Source: Timema cristinae
Lineage: Eukaryota > Arthropoda > Insecta > Phasmatodea > Timematidae
Direction of reading: 5' to 3'
Length of the DNA: 64,000 bases
NCBI GenBank assembly: GCA_039000515.1
Contig: JBCFYV010000001.1
Location: 53,066,410 to 53,130,409 of the forward strand
The position numbers and the translations under genes are program-made. Positions 32,251-45,900 of the stretch are shown one piece after another. Position 1 is the stretch's first letter. Every line of letters begins with the position of its first letter. The notes below the pieces were generated by a model, which saw nothing but the letters and a program-made list of their open reading frames with translations, searched no databases and was not told where the DNA came from.

Positions 32251-32879
32251 TTCTGCTTGACTGTAGGTACACCCATCAAGTTGAAGTGAGTGATTGTCGC
32301 AATTCACAAACAATACCAGGATATTTTTCTCACTTATTCTTTGTTGAACACTACTACTGTGTTAACTATCACAGCAGGGTTGACATAAAACTGTGACTGG
32401 CACTCTTGTAGCTCCATTTCGTCCTTCTTTTCTTACTTTTCTGTTAAAATTTTCTTTAATCTTTAGTAAAAATAAAAATGACCTCTAACGTCATAAAACA
32501 AATATGATAATGTTGTTAGTATTTTTTTTAAATATATTCTCAATTTTAGATAATATTATTTATTGATAAATAATTAGAAACGGTTTAGTTTTAATATTAT
32601 TTTACACTTAAAAACAAAAGAAAAAAAGAAACACGCCCTTAGGACCTTTGTGCACTAGGTTCACTCTGTCTCAACGGCAAAGTTCTGACATGAGAATTAG
32701 TATGAGATCTTATATAAGCTATTTTCAGTATGAATCTCATGGATTTAGCTACAGTTTGTACAAAAACTAATATTTAATGTTCGATTTAGTAGTTTATATT
32801 ATAACATCTAAAAAGATTTAAAATGTAAAAGTATTTGGAATAAAACAGTAAGATATATTATAACAACTGAGTAAATAGA
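32251..32879. other. Gene-free part of the hAT fragment and flanking DNA
   Basis: AT-rich; probably eroded 5-prime half of the hAT element that ends at 32956. No readable frame. Confidence 0.4.
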
Positions 32880-32956
32880 AACTGTTTAGTGACGCGCAAC
32901 CGTCAAGTGGCGCCCAGGGCACTTGCCAAATCTGCCATAACTTAGGTCCACCACTG
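32880..32956 (-). repeat. hAT terminal end
   Basis: On the minus strand it begins CAGTGGTGGACCTAAG and continues with GCCCTGGGCGCCACTTG, a typical terminal and sub-terminal sequence of hAT elements in the ZMYM1 group. It lies upstream of the transposase fragment in the right orientation. The other end is missing. Confidence 0.6.
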
Positions 32957-32999
32957 GATATAAGTGAAATTATCATGATTTTTCTTTATTTATAGATAT

Positions 33000-33540
33000 G
33001 CGTGTAATGAATATGATTTTAATTTGTTTAGTGATATATTGTGGTACTGATTGAATATAATTTTACTAAACCTTGTTGTAGGCATTTATGTGGGGTGAGC
33101 ATGATTTTATTTTATTTTGTGGTATAAGTATATTGTACATGATTTTTTAAACTTTGTAGTATGTGTTGTGAACATAATTTTTCTTTATGTTGTGATATAA
33201 TATATCATATAAATTTATTTTATTATGTGATAAACCTTTTTTGAGCATTATATTTTTAAGCGTTGTGGTATGTTTGTAGTGAACATGATTTTCCTAAACT
33301 TTGTGCTATACGTGTTATGAACACGATTTTACTTTGTGTTGTGATATAGGCCCTATATGTTATGGCCATAGATTACCTTTATTTTGTGATACAACCTACG
33401 TATAGGGAGCATAATTCGCCTAACCTTTGTGGTATACGTGTAGTGAACATGATTTTCCTTTATTTTGTGATTTAGGACTACGTATTGTGAACATATTTTT
33501 TCTAAGCTTTGTGGTATACGTGTAGTTTTTCATACCCGAC
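33000..33540. repeat. Degenerate ~57-bp AT-rich tandem repeat
   Basis: Units of GTGAACATGATTTT, CTTTATTTTGTG(A/G)TAT and a variable TA(C/T)GTGTA part recur about nine times with strong drift. Confidence 0.75.
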
Positions 33541-35969
33541 TGTGATTTGAAAACCAATGTTCTCGGCATCAGCAGCTCACGACGAAGATAGCTCGAGAAT
33601 GAAGCCATATACCAGTGTTTCGCATATTGGGTGATACCGTCCTCCGGGGGGTTATTTTTGGTTTTGTGAGATGGTAAATAATTGTAAGGGAGTTGTACGG
33701 CAGTGTATGGGTTTTTACCATTGGTCTTTATAATATAACTGGATGGAGATACATATACACATTGCCAAGGACAAAAGTGTGACGATCGAGTGTATCGTCT
33801 GCTATACTGTGGGGGACAGATTTAACGGTTTCTTTCAATGTTCTTATGCGAAAACATGTCTCTGATTAATATAAGTGTTATTGTTTAAAAATAGTGAAGT
33901 ATTATACCACACTTTCCTGGAGAAAAATTCGCATTAAAGAATATACAATTCAGTTTTACAGGTAATACTGTACAAATACGAATAAACAATTTAACATATT
34001 TAAATATGTAGTTATCATCAAAGTTGTTTACAGTCTGCCAAGACTACACTTATATTTAAAGTTGGTTATTAGCTTGTATATTGGTTTTATAAACCATATT
34101 GTAGCGTAAATCACAAGAAATGAAAACTAAAAAAACCCTGGAGGACCAGTGTTACAAACACGGACAAATGGACTGTATGGTGGAATGGGAATGGGTAGAG
34201 GCAACTCACCTTCACTTTATGTTGTCTGATTGGTGTTGTCTTGGAGTAGTCAATTTGATTAACACACGCACACAAATAATTGAGATTGGACCGCTTCCAG
34301 GTGAAAGTTCACGGAACCTATAACCATCACTTATTGGTCGATCAAGTCTCAGCACACAACTCACTAAATCGGCAGAACGAAAAACCGCGCCAGCGACACT
34401 TGGCGGGAAAACAATAGACCTAGAGGGTTCCAGGTATGTTCTTGTTGCCTCCAAGAGTGAGGAAAGGTGAATGAAGGTGGAAGGAGTCAATAAAATATAA
34501 GAAAAGACAAAAAAAACGTCTAAACCACAACAAAGGCAATCAGATCACAAGACAAAACAAAAACTAACTAAATTCGAGCCATAGAGAACCTAGATAAAGG
34601 AAGCACTATCCAAAGAGATAGCATAGAGGACAGAAACATGAAGTAGAGACTAATGGTACTGATCTAACAATAAACAATGCACAAACACATATTATATTGA
34701 AAGTTCGATAAATAATGAATAAGGTATCTTAAAAATTGATTACATTTGTTTGAATGACAAACGTTGTGTAGCTGCCGTACATTCAAACTATCACTTAGGT
34801 TATAGGCTTGTAGAAAATATTATAAAATTACCATTTAAAAAAAAAGTTGGCTCATATCTTATATATTGTTTTAAGAAACCTTTTGTTGAAAGTATAATGA
34901 TTGAAACAAGCTAGCTAAAAACTGTATTACATTTGTTTGGATGACATTCTTTGTTCAGTCTTACGTTCAAATGATATTTTAGGTTATAGGCTTGTAAGAA
35001 GTACGGTATCTATAAAACCCTGTTTTTAGTAATAATCCCAATCTGTAAGGCTTTATTTCGTACCAGAATACTATCGTATGTATAATATTTTTGTAGAATG
35101 AACTGCCATTTAGAACGGAAGTAGAAACTTCCTTCTGGAAGGTATTTTATCCTACCTAAACACAATTATAGGGTAGGATTTCTGGTACGAGATAAGTTCT
35201 TACAAGCACGCTTCCTTCAAAACGCATCGTATATATTAGGCTACATCAACTTATTTAAAGAAAAAAACTAACCAGTTTCAAACTTTCTTATGTTCTTCAA
35301 AGCTTTTACTAACATATTTATTTCATTTAACTAATCACACATTGATTTATCTCATATAGTCAATCAAATTAATGAACGATGACAAAATGCCACATTGCCT
35401 TGTATGGGTGTAGGAGAGAGAGATATCCGAAAGTTTTCTTCTCTCTTAGACAATGGTATACAGACGACAGCTCGAAAATTTCAGCCACAGATGTCCATCC
35501 AGTTATATTATAGAGATCAATGTTTTTTTTACTGATATTGCAGGAGCAATTTTATGTTAATAAATACAGGCAATACAATATTTAACAAAAGGGTCTTAAA
35601 TTAAATACTTTATTTATGTTTTATAATTTTTGCAATACGATTTAATCCTTATGTATATAACCATTAAACAAAAGTTATGTTTTAAAGTGTGTTTTATTAA
35701 TTAGAATTATAAATTATGCCACGTAAAAAGTGCATTTATTTTCTAATCATGTTTTTTTAAAAGGAGGGAATATTGACTAAGTGGGAAAATAGTATTTCTG
35801 CAAGGTTATTATCATTGATTTCAGTATGCATAATGTATATAACTTGGGGGTAGGGGCTGTAGCAGTATCAAATTCTCAGAATAGGGCAGTAGGCTGAAAA
35901 AAGGTTGGTATTATTACTACCTTGAACCATGAAGCTAGTAAAGTCACATATAATTAACATTATATTCCT
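33541..35969. other. Gene-free DNA
   Basis: No exon, RNA gene or strong repeat. A less AT-rich block at 34120-34490 contains short overlapping frames on both strands without recognisable motifs. Two paralogous pieces near 34690-34810 and 34880-34990 (ACATTTGTTT(G/GGA)ATGAC) suggest an old ~190-bp duplication. Confidence 0.45.
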
Positions 35970-36480
35970 TCATCAGGTCTACACATATAGTGGACAGTGC
36001 TACTTTTCTTCAGGTCTACACATATAGTGGGCATGGCTACTTTTCATCAGGTCTACACATATAGTGGGCATGGTTACCTTTCATCAGGTCTACACATATA
36101 GTGGCATGGCTACTTTTCATCAGGTCTACACATATAGTGGACATTGTTAACTTTCATCAGTTGTACATATGTAGTGGACATTGTTAACTTTTATCAGGTG
36201 TACATATATAGTGGACATTGTTAACTTTCATCTGGTGTACACGTATGGTGGACATTGCTACCTTTCATCAGGTTCACACATATAGTGGGCATTGTTACCT
36301 TTCATCAGTTCTACACATATAGTGGGTATGGCTACCTTTCATCAGGTCTACACATATAGTGGACATTCTTAACTTTCATCAGTTGTACATATGTAGTGGG
36401 CATTGTTAACTTTCATCAGCTGTACACGTATAGTGGACATTGTTGCCTTTCATCAGGTTTAAACATATAGTGAATATTCC
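35970..36480. repeat. ~37-bp tandem repeat, ~13 units
   Basis: Unit TCATCAGGTCTACACATATA followed by GTGG(A/G)CATTGTTA(A/C)CTTT, well conserved in the first half and drifting afterwards. Confidence 0.92.
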
Positions 36481-37369
36481 TTGCCTAAATTTAATTCCAG
36501 ATTTATATTTACTTCTACTTTATTAGGTTGTAAAAATATATTGAACACTACTTCCCTTGTTTAGGCTCTTCACGTAGAGATTGAATAACACATTTTACTC
36601 GATGGTAAATATAAAATGAAAGCTATTTTAATCACACAGCAACAAATATAATGTTTTATATAGCTTATGTAAAAACTATATCCACACAAGCTTATTGATA
36701 GCTATTGTAATATTTTTGTTGGTTTAGGAATATTTGAAAACATACAAACTAAGCTATAATTGTAAAAATTGAATTAAATCAAAACACAAACCTAATATTT
36801 CGTAATTATTTTATGCTTATAACTAATAAGTAATTGAAAGGTCACGCTTAACTATACCATCTTATCTAATTTTACTATCTATAAATACAGGTTATAAAGT
36901 TGTCATATAATTGTGTTAGCTACACCAACTAGAAATCAAAATATTGTACCACCAGTATCTAAACGTTCTATACAATAAAAGTTTTCACCGCCACTTAACC
37001 TTTAAAATGGGAAGAAAAAAAAGGTAATTGTTATGCAACTGTTACACATTTAGGTGTTGCTAGTTTTGCCTTTAAATAATGTTGAATTCCCTAATAATAT
37101 AATAATTGCACTAAAGAAGAAGAAAGTGGAAATTATCAATCAAAGGTCTTATACCCTCATCTGTGTAAAAGAAGAGTGAAAAATAATTGAATGCAAACAA
37201 TCTCTGAGCACACGACTGGAATTCCAGCCCCGACCTACCCATCACCTGTAAATTAGACTAGACGAGAGAGATTATTTTGTTCACGTCCCCACTAGAAAGG
37301 CTCTTTTTTATTCGTGGTTTTTTATGAGATGTTTAAACTAAATAGTACAAGAGTTCAAGCTACTGGCCG
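36481..37369. other. Gene-free DNA
   Basis: AT-rich; nothing recognised. Confidence 0.45.
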
Positions 37370-37560
37370 GCTGGGATTTACCCCAAGGGTCGGATGATCT
37401 AAGGCGTCACTCTAACAATAAAATTTGTTGCCAATAACATGGAAGTTTGGGTTCGAATCCCGGTCTGGTGTATTTTGTCCTGAATGTTCGATTTCCACTC
37501 ATGCTCTTCGTTAATGCGGGTACAATTCCATTAGAATTAAACTTCGCTATTCTATAACAC
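37370..37560 (+). repeat. tRNA-Leu-like SINE or tRNA relic
   Basis: GGTCGGATGATCTAAGGCGT (near 37388-37407) resembles the A box and D arm of tRNA-Leu, and GGGTTCGAATCCCGGTC (37449-37465) is a perfect B box. The 3-prime part contains TTTCCACTCATGCTC, similar in style to SINE-1 bodies. No tail or duplication defined. Confidence 0.6.
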
Positions 37561-38089
37561 ATTAGCGTATTAATTAGTGCACATGCAAATAATTCATAAC
37601 AGGTAGTTAGATGGTTGTGGAAAATTAACCTAATGATTGCAATATTTAGATACAAAGCTAAAAAATAAAGTTATAAGTACCTAATTAATCTATGTACATG
37701 AATGTAAGTACCTAATTATTTTATGTACAATATATGAATGTAAATCACGATTTAATATACAAGAGCAGCATTACTAGCAACTTGAAATAGTAATGTTCTT
37801 ATTTCATTTAAACAACTCGCACTGTCTAAATCTGGAAGTAGATTGGTTGTGTATCAAGCCAGTGGGCTGCTGTTAAATATAAACCAAAAGAGTCGAAAAG
37901 GTGTCGCTTTTACTGGTGAATGAATCATCCAGGCCTTGAGTGACAAGTCTTTCGTCCTTCCTCTCTCACTAATCTGCTACGAACAAACCGATAGAAAGAT
38001 AGAAAGAGAAGAGGTGAATATTTATTTTTACTCACAAAAGGCGACGAGATATTTCTATCTACCCATGTAGCACCCCCCAATTATTCTAC
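37561..38089. other. Gene-free DNA
   Basis: Nothing recognised. Confidence 0.45.
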
Positions 38090-39080
38090 CAAATATATTC
38101 TAATTCATTTTTAGGGGAGGAATTATGTCCACAGGGACAGAAGTCCCTCCAAAGTTAATTTTGTATAAAGTGCAGTTTATCTGAACTAGTTTAGGGAAGA
38201 AATAACAGCTATCATTTTTAGGTGAGCAAAAGCCCCCCTAAAGTATTGTTTTAGAAAGTGGGCCCTGTACGTTGTTATAACTAATTTAGTGAAGAAATGG
38301 CATAGCTATCATTTTTAGGTGAGGCATTATTTCAAGAAGGGAGGAGCCCCCAAATATATATTTAATTTTATAAAGTACATTTAATAGAACAATTTGAGTG
38401 AAGAAATTACACCTCTATCATTTTTAGGTGAGTTACGTCAAGGGGGGCAAAACCCCAGGGTCAATTTTTTATTATGTACATGTCTTTTTATTTATATTTA
38501 TGTATTTCCCCATTTTTTCTCATTTGTTTTGCGGGTTTAAATACATCTACTGGGTTGACATTGAAAGTGATTCTTTTAGTCGGTTGTTATTAAGAAGTAT
38601 ATAATATATTCTAATTTATTATTATATTTAAAAAATATATTATATATTTAAATATAAATATATATAAAATTATATACTTATTACTAATTACTGACAAAAA
38701 TCATATGTTTTAAATATTTAAAATTATATATATAAATAGTTTAAAATATTTAAAACATATATTTATATAAAAATTGTATTTATATTTAAATATATTTATA
38801 TAAATATGATAAACTAGAATATATTTATATACTTTTTAATAACAACCGACTAAAATCCTCATCTTTTATGTCAAACAAGTAGATGCATTTAAACCCACAA
38901 AACAAATGAGAAAAAATGGAGAGATACATAAATATTAATAAAAAAGAAGTGTACTTCATAAAAAATTGACTTGGGGATTTTGCCCCCCTTGTCTTAACTC
39001 ACCTAAAAATGATAAAGGTGTGATTTCTTCACTAAAAATTGTTATGATAAAATGTACTTTATAAAAATAAATATATATTT
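38090..39080. mobile_element. Foldback element with repeat-containing arms
   Basis: A left arm (about 38363-38620) and right arm (about 38815-39070) are inverted copies. The pairs include GTCGGTTGTTATTAA against TTAATAACAACCGAC, ACAAATGAGAAAAAATGG against its complement, and TAAAAATGATA near the CACCT motifs. The ~200-bp centre is AT-rich and itself palindromic. The left side extends into about three to four tandem ~115-bp units ending ATCATTTTTAGGTGAG (38090-38440). Long inverted arms with internal repeats are the form of foldback elements; no transposase is present. Confidence 0.75.
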
Positions 39081-39435
39081 ACATAGTATTATTCCTGATT
39101 TTAGTTACTAATATGAAAGAAATAACGGGAAAAAAACCGACAAAATATTTGAATGTGGTGCCAATGAGCAGTTTGACTTTTAGTACCTCCTACAACCACT
39201 GATAGCACTGAAAAACGGTTCATACTTGATATGTAGGAAATATCAATCTCTACTATTCCTTATCTATGGTTCAACCCATCGCTAGATCAGCTGTTTAGGA
39301 AAATAAAAATATATGAATAATGGTCTGTCGTGAATACCAGCATTCTTGAAATGAATTTATCTCATTGCTAGCCTCTAATTAAGTGTTGCCAACTTTTGAC
39401 GCAAATTGATTTTATTCTGTGCATTGACGCTAAAT
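39081..39435. other. Gene-free DNA between two inverted-repeat elements
   Basis: Nothing recognised. Confidence 0.4.
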
Positions 39436-39437
39436 CC

Positions 39438-40353
39438 CGTATCACACGACACTAGCTCGTACTTGAAATCCAGTGTGCTAGCTAGCACTAGCTAGCACGT
39501 CCATCATCTAGCGTCGTGTGAATCAGAAAAAGTATACTGGTTCTGCCACTTGGTACTGGCTATCATACTAGTAGTGAGGATAGAACACGAGCTATTTTCG
39601 TACTAGATTCGACACTAGTCTGTGTAATTCAACCAATCAATGCGCGCTGAGACTGTTGTGTAGAGAAAATGGTGTAAATGACGCCAACATGTTCATCGGA
39701 TGTGATTTTGTTGTTGGCAAAAAATTATTCTAAACATCCTTGTTTATATAATACCAAATTGCCACAGTATGACAATATATTTAATATATATATATATAAT
39801 TTAAAACGTCATCTAAAAACGACAAACTGTGTTCCAGACCCAATTTTAATCTAAATAAACTTGATAGCATGCTAACTTTTTTTTAAGAATATAAAATGTG
39901 CGTAGGTCTAAAAAAGAACATTTGTGTATCAAGGATACTGTACATGGACACCCATGGGCTTAGGGGCCTCTGACCACATTGAAAATAAATGAATACAAAT
40001 TTAGGGAGATACTAAACGTTTGTGTCACCCCGAATGTATATTACCTAACCTCCAAATGTATCATATTTAGCATCCTACAACCATTATTTCGTCTTTCCCA
40101 ACCAGTCCCGTGTCCATATTCTTTTTTCTAAGCTCCCTCTTATAATTTTCAATATCTTTAATTAGTAATTAATGCAGCTGCTGCACCCAAAATTAATCTC
40201 TGACGTTCCATAAATATTTGCACTAGAACCTAGTACCAAACTAGCAGCGTGTGAATACTCTAGTCCCGTTTCCATTGTACTAGCTAGTATACAGATATCT
40301 AGGCGCTAGCTAGCACACTTGATTTCTAGTACAAGCAAGTGTTGTGTGATAGT
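39438..40353. mobile_element. Non-autonomous DNA transposon, ~0.9 kb
   Basis: The left end (GTATCACACGACACTAG then GTGTGCTAGCTAGC) and the right end (GCTAGCTAGCACACTTG then AAGTGTTGTGTGATAG) are inverted copies with about 80% agreement over at least 60 bp. Multiple GCTAGC/ACTAGT-rich motifs are clustered in both ends. The interior has no transposase. Target duplication not resolved. Confidence 0.7.
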
Positions 40354-40511
40354 AGCTTAAAAGCCATGTCGAAGTTAAAACTAGCTGACGATGCAAAGTG
40401 TGGTGGTCATAATAAACAAAACGCTATCTTTTCGTCGAAAGTGAAGCTAATTAGCGGTAGCAACTAACTTTGCTTCAATGGTCATAATAGACCTGCAGAG
40501 TAGGGACGTTA

Positions 40512-40585
40512 GTGCTCCAACTTACCACTGAATACTTCTTTGTTCTCATAAGGAAGGAACGGAGATAAGTTGGAGTGTGCTGAAA
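40512..40585. repeat. Inverted repeat around a 40-base spacer
   Basis: GTGCTCCAACTTA and (G/A)TAAGTTGGAGTGTGC face each other, a stem of about 13-15 bp. Could be the centre of an older MITE. Confidence 0.5.
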
Positions 40586-40589
40586 CTTA

Positions 40590-41409
40590 CGTCGAAACCC
40601 TAAGCTTGTTAGCCGAAAATAGAAAGCAGAATCTGCGCAGTATTTCACACACTTTAGGTTGATCCATGATGCATTGCAACGCTAACTTAAAACAGATGAT
40701 TATCAACATATTTTATTTTCTAGGGGATTTATATATATATTAATTAATTTTATGATGGAATTTTAAATTAAAATGCTGTGTCGTGACACAATCAAATAGA
40801 TCGATACACACGCTTTACATTAACGGGTTATTTCAAATCTCCACACAACGGCTAATGAAACTGTTTGCTTGCTTCTGGCTATAGAGCACATGCGTTGTAA
40901 AATGCGCGTGCGCACTGACTTGATACAGTTGGTTTTGAGATTTAACTGGTCTCCCGTGCCGAAGACCTCAGGCAAAGCGGACAAAGTAGAGATGTTTCAA
41001 AAACCGACGATTATTCAAGTAATTGATGCTCACTTTAGTATAAATTAGACTACCATTGAAGTACCCGACTTTACCTGAGATATAAATTTATGTTAAAATG
41101 GGAAAAAAGTGCAAATAAAGCACACAAAAAAAGATAAATAAATGTAATAAAATTTTACAACATAGATAAAAAGAGTTAAAAAAAAGTCAAAATTGTAAAT
41201 ATTTCAAAACGGGCAAAAAGTACATCTAATAAAAATTAAAGGGGTATAAATGTTAAACAAGTAAAAAGAGATAAACAAAAGGGTACCCTGCCCTCATAAT
41301 AAATTTTTAGGATGTCTAATAAATTATGTTGGAAGGATATGTAGCGCGAAGGGAAGAATCTAGAACCTTGTTCAGAATACTGACGGGCAAACTCAATGGG
41401 AAGACCTAG
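40590..41409. other. Gene-free DNA
   Basis: Nothing recognised; AT-rich. Confidence 0.4.
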
Positions 41410-41890
41410 ATGGGAGGATAACATTAGAATGGACCTAAAGGATATACGGTGTAATGAGGATAACTGTATAGGGCTAGCTCAAGACCGGGATAGGGTGTAA
41501 TGAGGTGGGCGGTATAGAATTAACTCAGGGTGGGGGATATGATTTAATGAGTTTGACTAGATAGAACTAGATAAATATAGGGTTAGGGTGTGATGAGTTG
41601 GACTGGATATAACGAGCTCAATATAAGAATAGGGTGTAATGAGGGGGACTGGATGGAACTAGCTCAAGATAGGGATAAGGTGTAATGAGGTGGAGGCTAT
41701 ATAGAATTAACTCAAAGTAGAGATATTTTGTAATGAGTTTTACTGGATAAAACTAACGCGATACAGGGATAGGGTGTAATAAGGGGACTGGATAAAACTA
41801 GCGTAAGATAAAGATAGGACGTAACGAGGGAGGCTGGATAGAATTAACTCAAGATAGGGCTAGTATGTAATGAGGGAGACTCAAGTTATG
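41410..41890. repeat. Degenerate ~57-bp tandem repeat
   Basis: Units of ATAGGGTGTAATGAGG, (T)GGACTGGATAGAACTAG and CTCAAGATAGGGATAGG recur about eight times. Confidence 0.85.
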
Positions 41891-42810
41891 GATAGGTGAC
41901 GTACATGTGTAAGTGTGGCAATGAACTTTCGAGTTTTTAATTACATAGTATAAATAAGTAAAAGTAAGTGATAAACGGTTATAACGGTTAAGAAGAGCAA
42001 AAGAGTTTAAAATCCAAAAGTATTTTAAAAGGTGCAAAGGGTGAAATCAGTACAAAGAGTAAGTGAGAAAACTTACTTGCCACCAAAATGTTTAGTTTAC
42101 TGATTTTAAAATTTGTTTTGCTTCGAGGACTGCCCGTGCATCTGGTTTAAATAGTCTGGATATTCCAAAGATTTACAATACCTGTGGAGAATGACAGTGA
42201 CAGTACAATACATAACATATTTTCGTTAGGTACTGAAGCACTCTATGGTAATTAGCTCTATCTAATAGTCTAAATATAGTCATTGTTAAAGGGATTTCCT
42301 TTTTATGTATTGTAATCAGCTTAGAAAAGTTTCAATTAAAATGATATGTTCATATTATCAATACCGCGGCTATATAAATATTCATATTATTATTGTTTCT
42401 GAAACATACTTAACTTTCTTCTTTACTTAATTTTAATCATGAAAGAAAATAAATAGAATATAGCTAACTATCTATTTATCAATTGTAAATCCCGCTTATC
42501 CATTTCATAAGAAAGAAGAGAAACAGGTTTTATGATGTTGGTGCGAGATATATATATATATAATTATATTTGTTGTATTTAATTCTTGTGATTTGTTTTG
42601 GTTTTTACATATTAGCACTTAATTGAGCTGACAGAAGAATTCCACAACCTCATAACCGTTTATTCTAGGGGAAAAGAAGAGATGAGCAGGTGACAACAAC
42701 CGAGTTTAAAACCAGATATAACCATTAGTTTAGGATTAAACCGTTAGACAGCACTCCAAACATTAAAACATGATACACGTTATAAGTTATGACAAAAGAT
42801 GGCAGTAACA
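41891..42810. other. Gene-free DNA before assembly gap
   Basis: AT-rich; a TA microsatellite at about 42547-42565. Nothing else recognised. Confidence 0.45.
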
Positions 42811-42910
42811 NNNNNNNNNNNNNNNNNNNNNNNNNNNNNNNNNNNNNNNNNNNNNNNNNNNNNNNNNNNNNNNNNNNNNNNNNNNNNNNNNNNNNNNNNN
42901 NNNNNNNNNN
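42811..42910. other. Assembly gap, 100 N
   Basis: Exactly 100 unknown bases, the conventional length for a scaffold gap of unknown size. A satellite array begins immediately to its right. Confidence 0.99.
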
Positions 42911-45900
42911 ACGGGGTTTATAGGGAAACCCTTTATAGTTTTTTTCCTACGTGGGGTTTTAAAAAGCCTCTGTGACGGGGTTTTGTTCCTTACCGTGGGG
43001 GTTATAGGAGCTTTGTGACGGATGCTTGTTCCGTATTAACGGTGGTTTATAGAACTATGGACGTGATGTTTGTTTCCTACTGTGGTGGGTTATAGGAGCT
43101 TTGTGACAGGATGCTTGTTTCCATATTACGGTGGTTTATAGGAACTATTGACTGATGTTTGTTTCCTATCGGGTGGTTATAGGATCTTTGTGATGGATGC
43201 TTTTCCGTATTACGGTGTTTATAGGAGCTCTGTGACGTGATGTTTGTTCCCTACCTTGGGGTTATAGGAGCTCTGTGACGGGATGCTTTTTCCGTATTAC
43301 GGTGGTTTATAGGAACTATGGACGAGATTGGGGTTTTTTCCCTACTGTGGTGGTTATAGGAGCTTTGGACGGGATTCTTGGTCCGTATTACGGTAGTTAT
43401 AGGAGCTCTTTGATAGAATCTTTTTTTTCCTACGTGGTGGGATATAAGAGCCTCTGTGACGGGATGTTTGTTCCTTACCGTGGTGGTTATAGAAGCTTTG
43501 TGATTGGGGTACTTGTTCCGTATTACGGAGGTTTAATAGGGAAATCTGTGACGTGATGTTTGTTTCCTACTTGGTGGCTATAGGGGCTCTGTGACGGGAT
43601 GTTTTTCCTTACCGTGGTGGGTTATAGGAGCTTTGGATGGGTTGCTTTTTCCGTATTACGGTGGTTTATAGGAACTCTGTGACGTGATGTTTGTTCCCTA
43701 CCTTGGTGGGATATAGGACTTTGTGATGGGATGTTTGTTCCTTTCCGTGGTGGGTTATAGGAGCTCTGTGACGGATGCTTTTTCCGTATTACGTGGTTTA
43801 TAGAACTATGGACGTGATGTTTGTTTCCTATCGTGGTGGTTATAGGATCTTGTGATGGGAATGCTTCTTCCGTATTACGTGGTTTATAGGAGCTCGTGAC
43901 TTGATGTTTGTTCCCCTACCTTGGGGGGTTATAGGAGCTCTGTGACGGTTTGCTTGTTCCGTATACGGTGGTTTATAGGAACTATGGACGTGATTTTTTG
44001 TTTCCTACTGTGGTGGGTTTAAGGAGCTTTGTGACGGGATTCTTGTTTCCGTATTACGGTGGTTTATGGGAGCTTTTTTGATAGAATCTTTGTTTCCTAC
44101 TGTGGTGGGATATAAGAGCTCTGTGACGGGATGTTTGTTTCCTTACCGTGGTGGGTTATAAGCTTTGTGATGGGTTCTTGTTCCGTATTACGGTGGTTTA
44201 AGGAACTCTGTGACGTGATGTTTTTTCCCTACCTTGGGGGGATATGGGAGCTTTGTGAGGGATGTTTGTTCCTACCGTGTGGGTTAAGGACTCTGTAGGG
44301 AAGCTTTCCGTATTACGGGGGTTTTATAGACAGGGACGTATTTTTTTTCCTACGTGGTGGGTTATGGGACTTTGTGAGGATCTTTTCCGTTTTAAACGGT
44401 GGTTTATAGGAGCTCTTTGATTGTACTTTTTTTCCCCTACCTTTGGGGATATAAGAGCTCTGTGACGGGTGGTTTTCCTTACCGGTGGGTTATAGAAGCT
44501 TTGTGATGGGATGCTTTTTTCCGTATTACGGAGGTTATAGGAACTCTGTACGTTTGTTTGTTTCCACTGTGGGCTATAGGATCTGTGGGGGATGTTTTTT
44601 CTAACGTGGGGTTATGGGACTTTGTGATGGGTTGCTTGTTCCGTATTACGGTGGTTTATAAGGAACTCTGTGACGTGATGTTTTGTTCCCTACCTTGGGG
44701 GGATATATAGAGCTTTGTGATGGATGTTTGTTCCTTACCGGTGGTGGTTATAGAGCTCTGTGACGGGATGCTTGTTCCGTTTTACGGTGGTTATAGAACT
44801 ATGGACGTGAGTTTGTTTCCTATCGTGGGGTTATAACTCTGTACGGATTTTTTGTTCCTTACCGTGGGGTTATAGAAGCTTTGTGAGGGATGCTTGTTCC
44901 TATTACGATTTTAAAGGGAAATCTGTGACGGGATGTTTGTTTCCTACGTGTGGGCTATAGGACCCTTTGTGAGGATGCTTGTTCCGTATTACGGGGGTTT
45001 TTATAGGAACTATGACGTGATTTTTTTTCCCCTACGTGGTGGGTTATAAGAGTTTCTGTAAACGGATGTTTGTTCCTTACCGTGGTGGGTTATAGGAGCT
45101 CTGTGACGGGATGCTTGTTCCGTATTACGGTGGTTATGGGAACTAATGGACGTGATGTTTGTTTCCTATCGTGGTGGGTTATAGGAATCTTTGAGATGGG
45201 ATGCTTGTTCCGTATTACGGGTTTATAGGAGCTCTTTGATAGTATCTTTGTTTCCTACCGTGGTGGGATTTTAAGAGCTCTGTGCGGGATGTTTGTTCCT
45301 TACCGTGGTGGTTATAGAAGCTTTTGGAGGGATGCTTGTTCCGTATTACGGGGGTTTATAGGAACTCTGTGACGTATTTTGTTTTCCAAACTGTGTTGGG
45401 CTATAGGAGCTCTGTGACGGGATGTTTGTTCCTTACCGTGGGGGGTTATGGGAGCTTTGTGATGGGTTGCTTTTTCCCTTTTACCGTGGGGTTATAGGAC
45501 TTTGTGATGGGAGTTTGTTCCTTACCGTGGTGGGTATGGGAGCACTGTGACGGGATGCTTGTTCCGTTTTAAACGGGGTTTTATAGGAACTAGGGACGTA
45601 AATGTTTGTTTCCTATCGTGGTGGGTTATATGAGCTTTTTGACGGAAGCTTGTTCCGTATTACGGTGGTTTATAGGAACTCTGTGACGTGAGTTTGTTCC
45701 CTACCTTGTGGGATATAGAGCTTTGGGGATGGGAGGGTTTTGTTCCTTACCGTGGTGGGTTTAGGAGCTCGGGTGACGGGATGCTTGTTCCGTATTACGG
45801 TGGTTTATAGGAACTATGGACGTAAATGTTTGTTTCCTAATTGGGGGTTGGTTATAGGAGCTTTGACGGATGCTTGTTCCGTATTACGGTGGTTTATGGG

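Noticed and set aside
34120..34490. Two opposing frames of 67 and 92 codons
   Set aside because: No motif, overlapping on both strands, no splice context.
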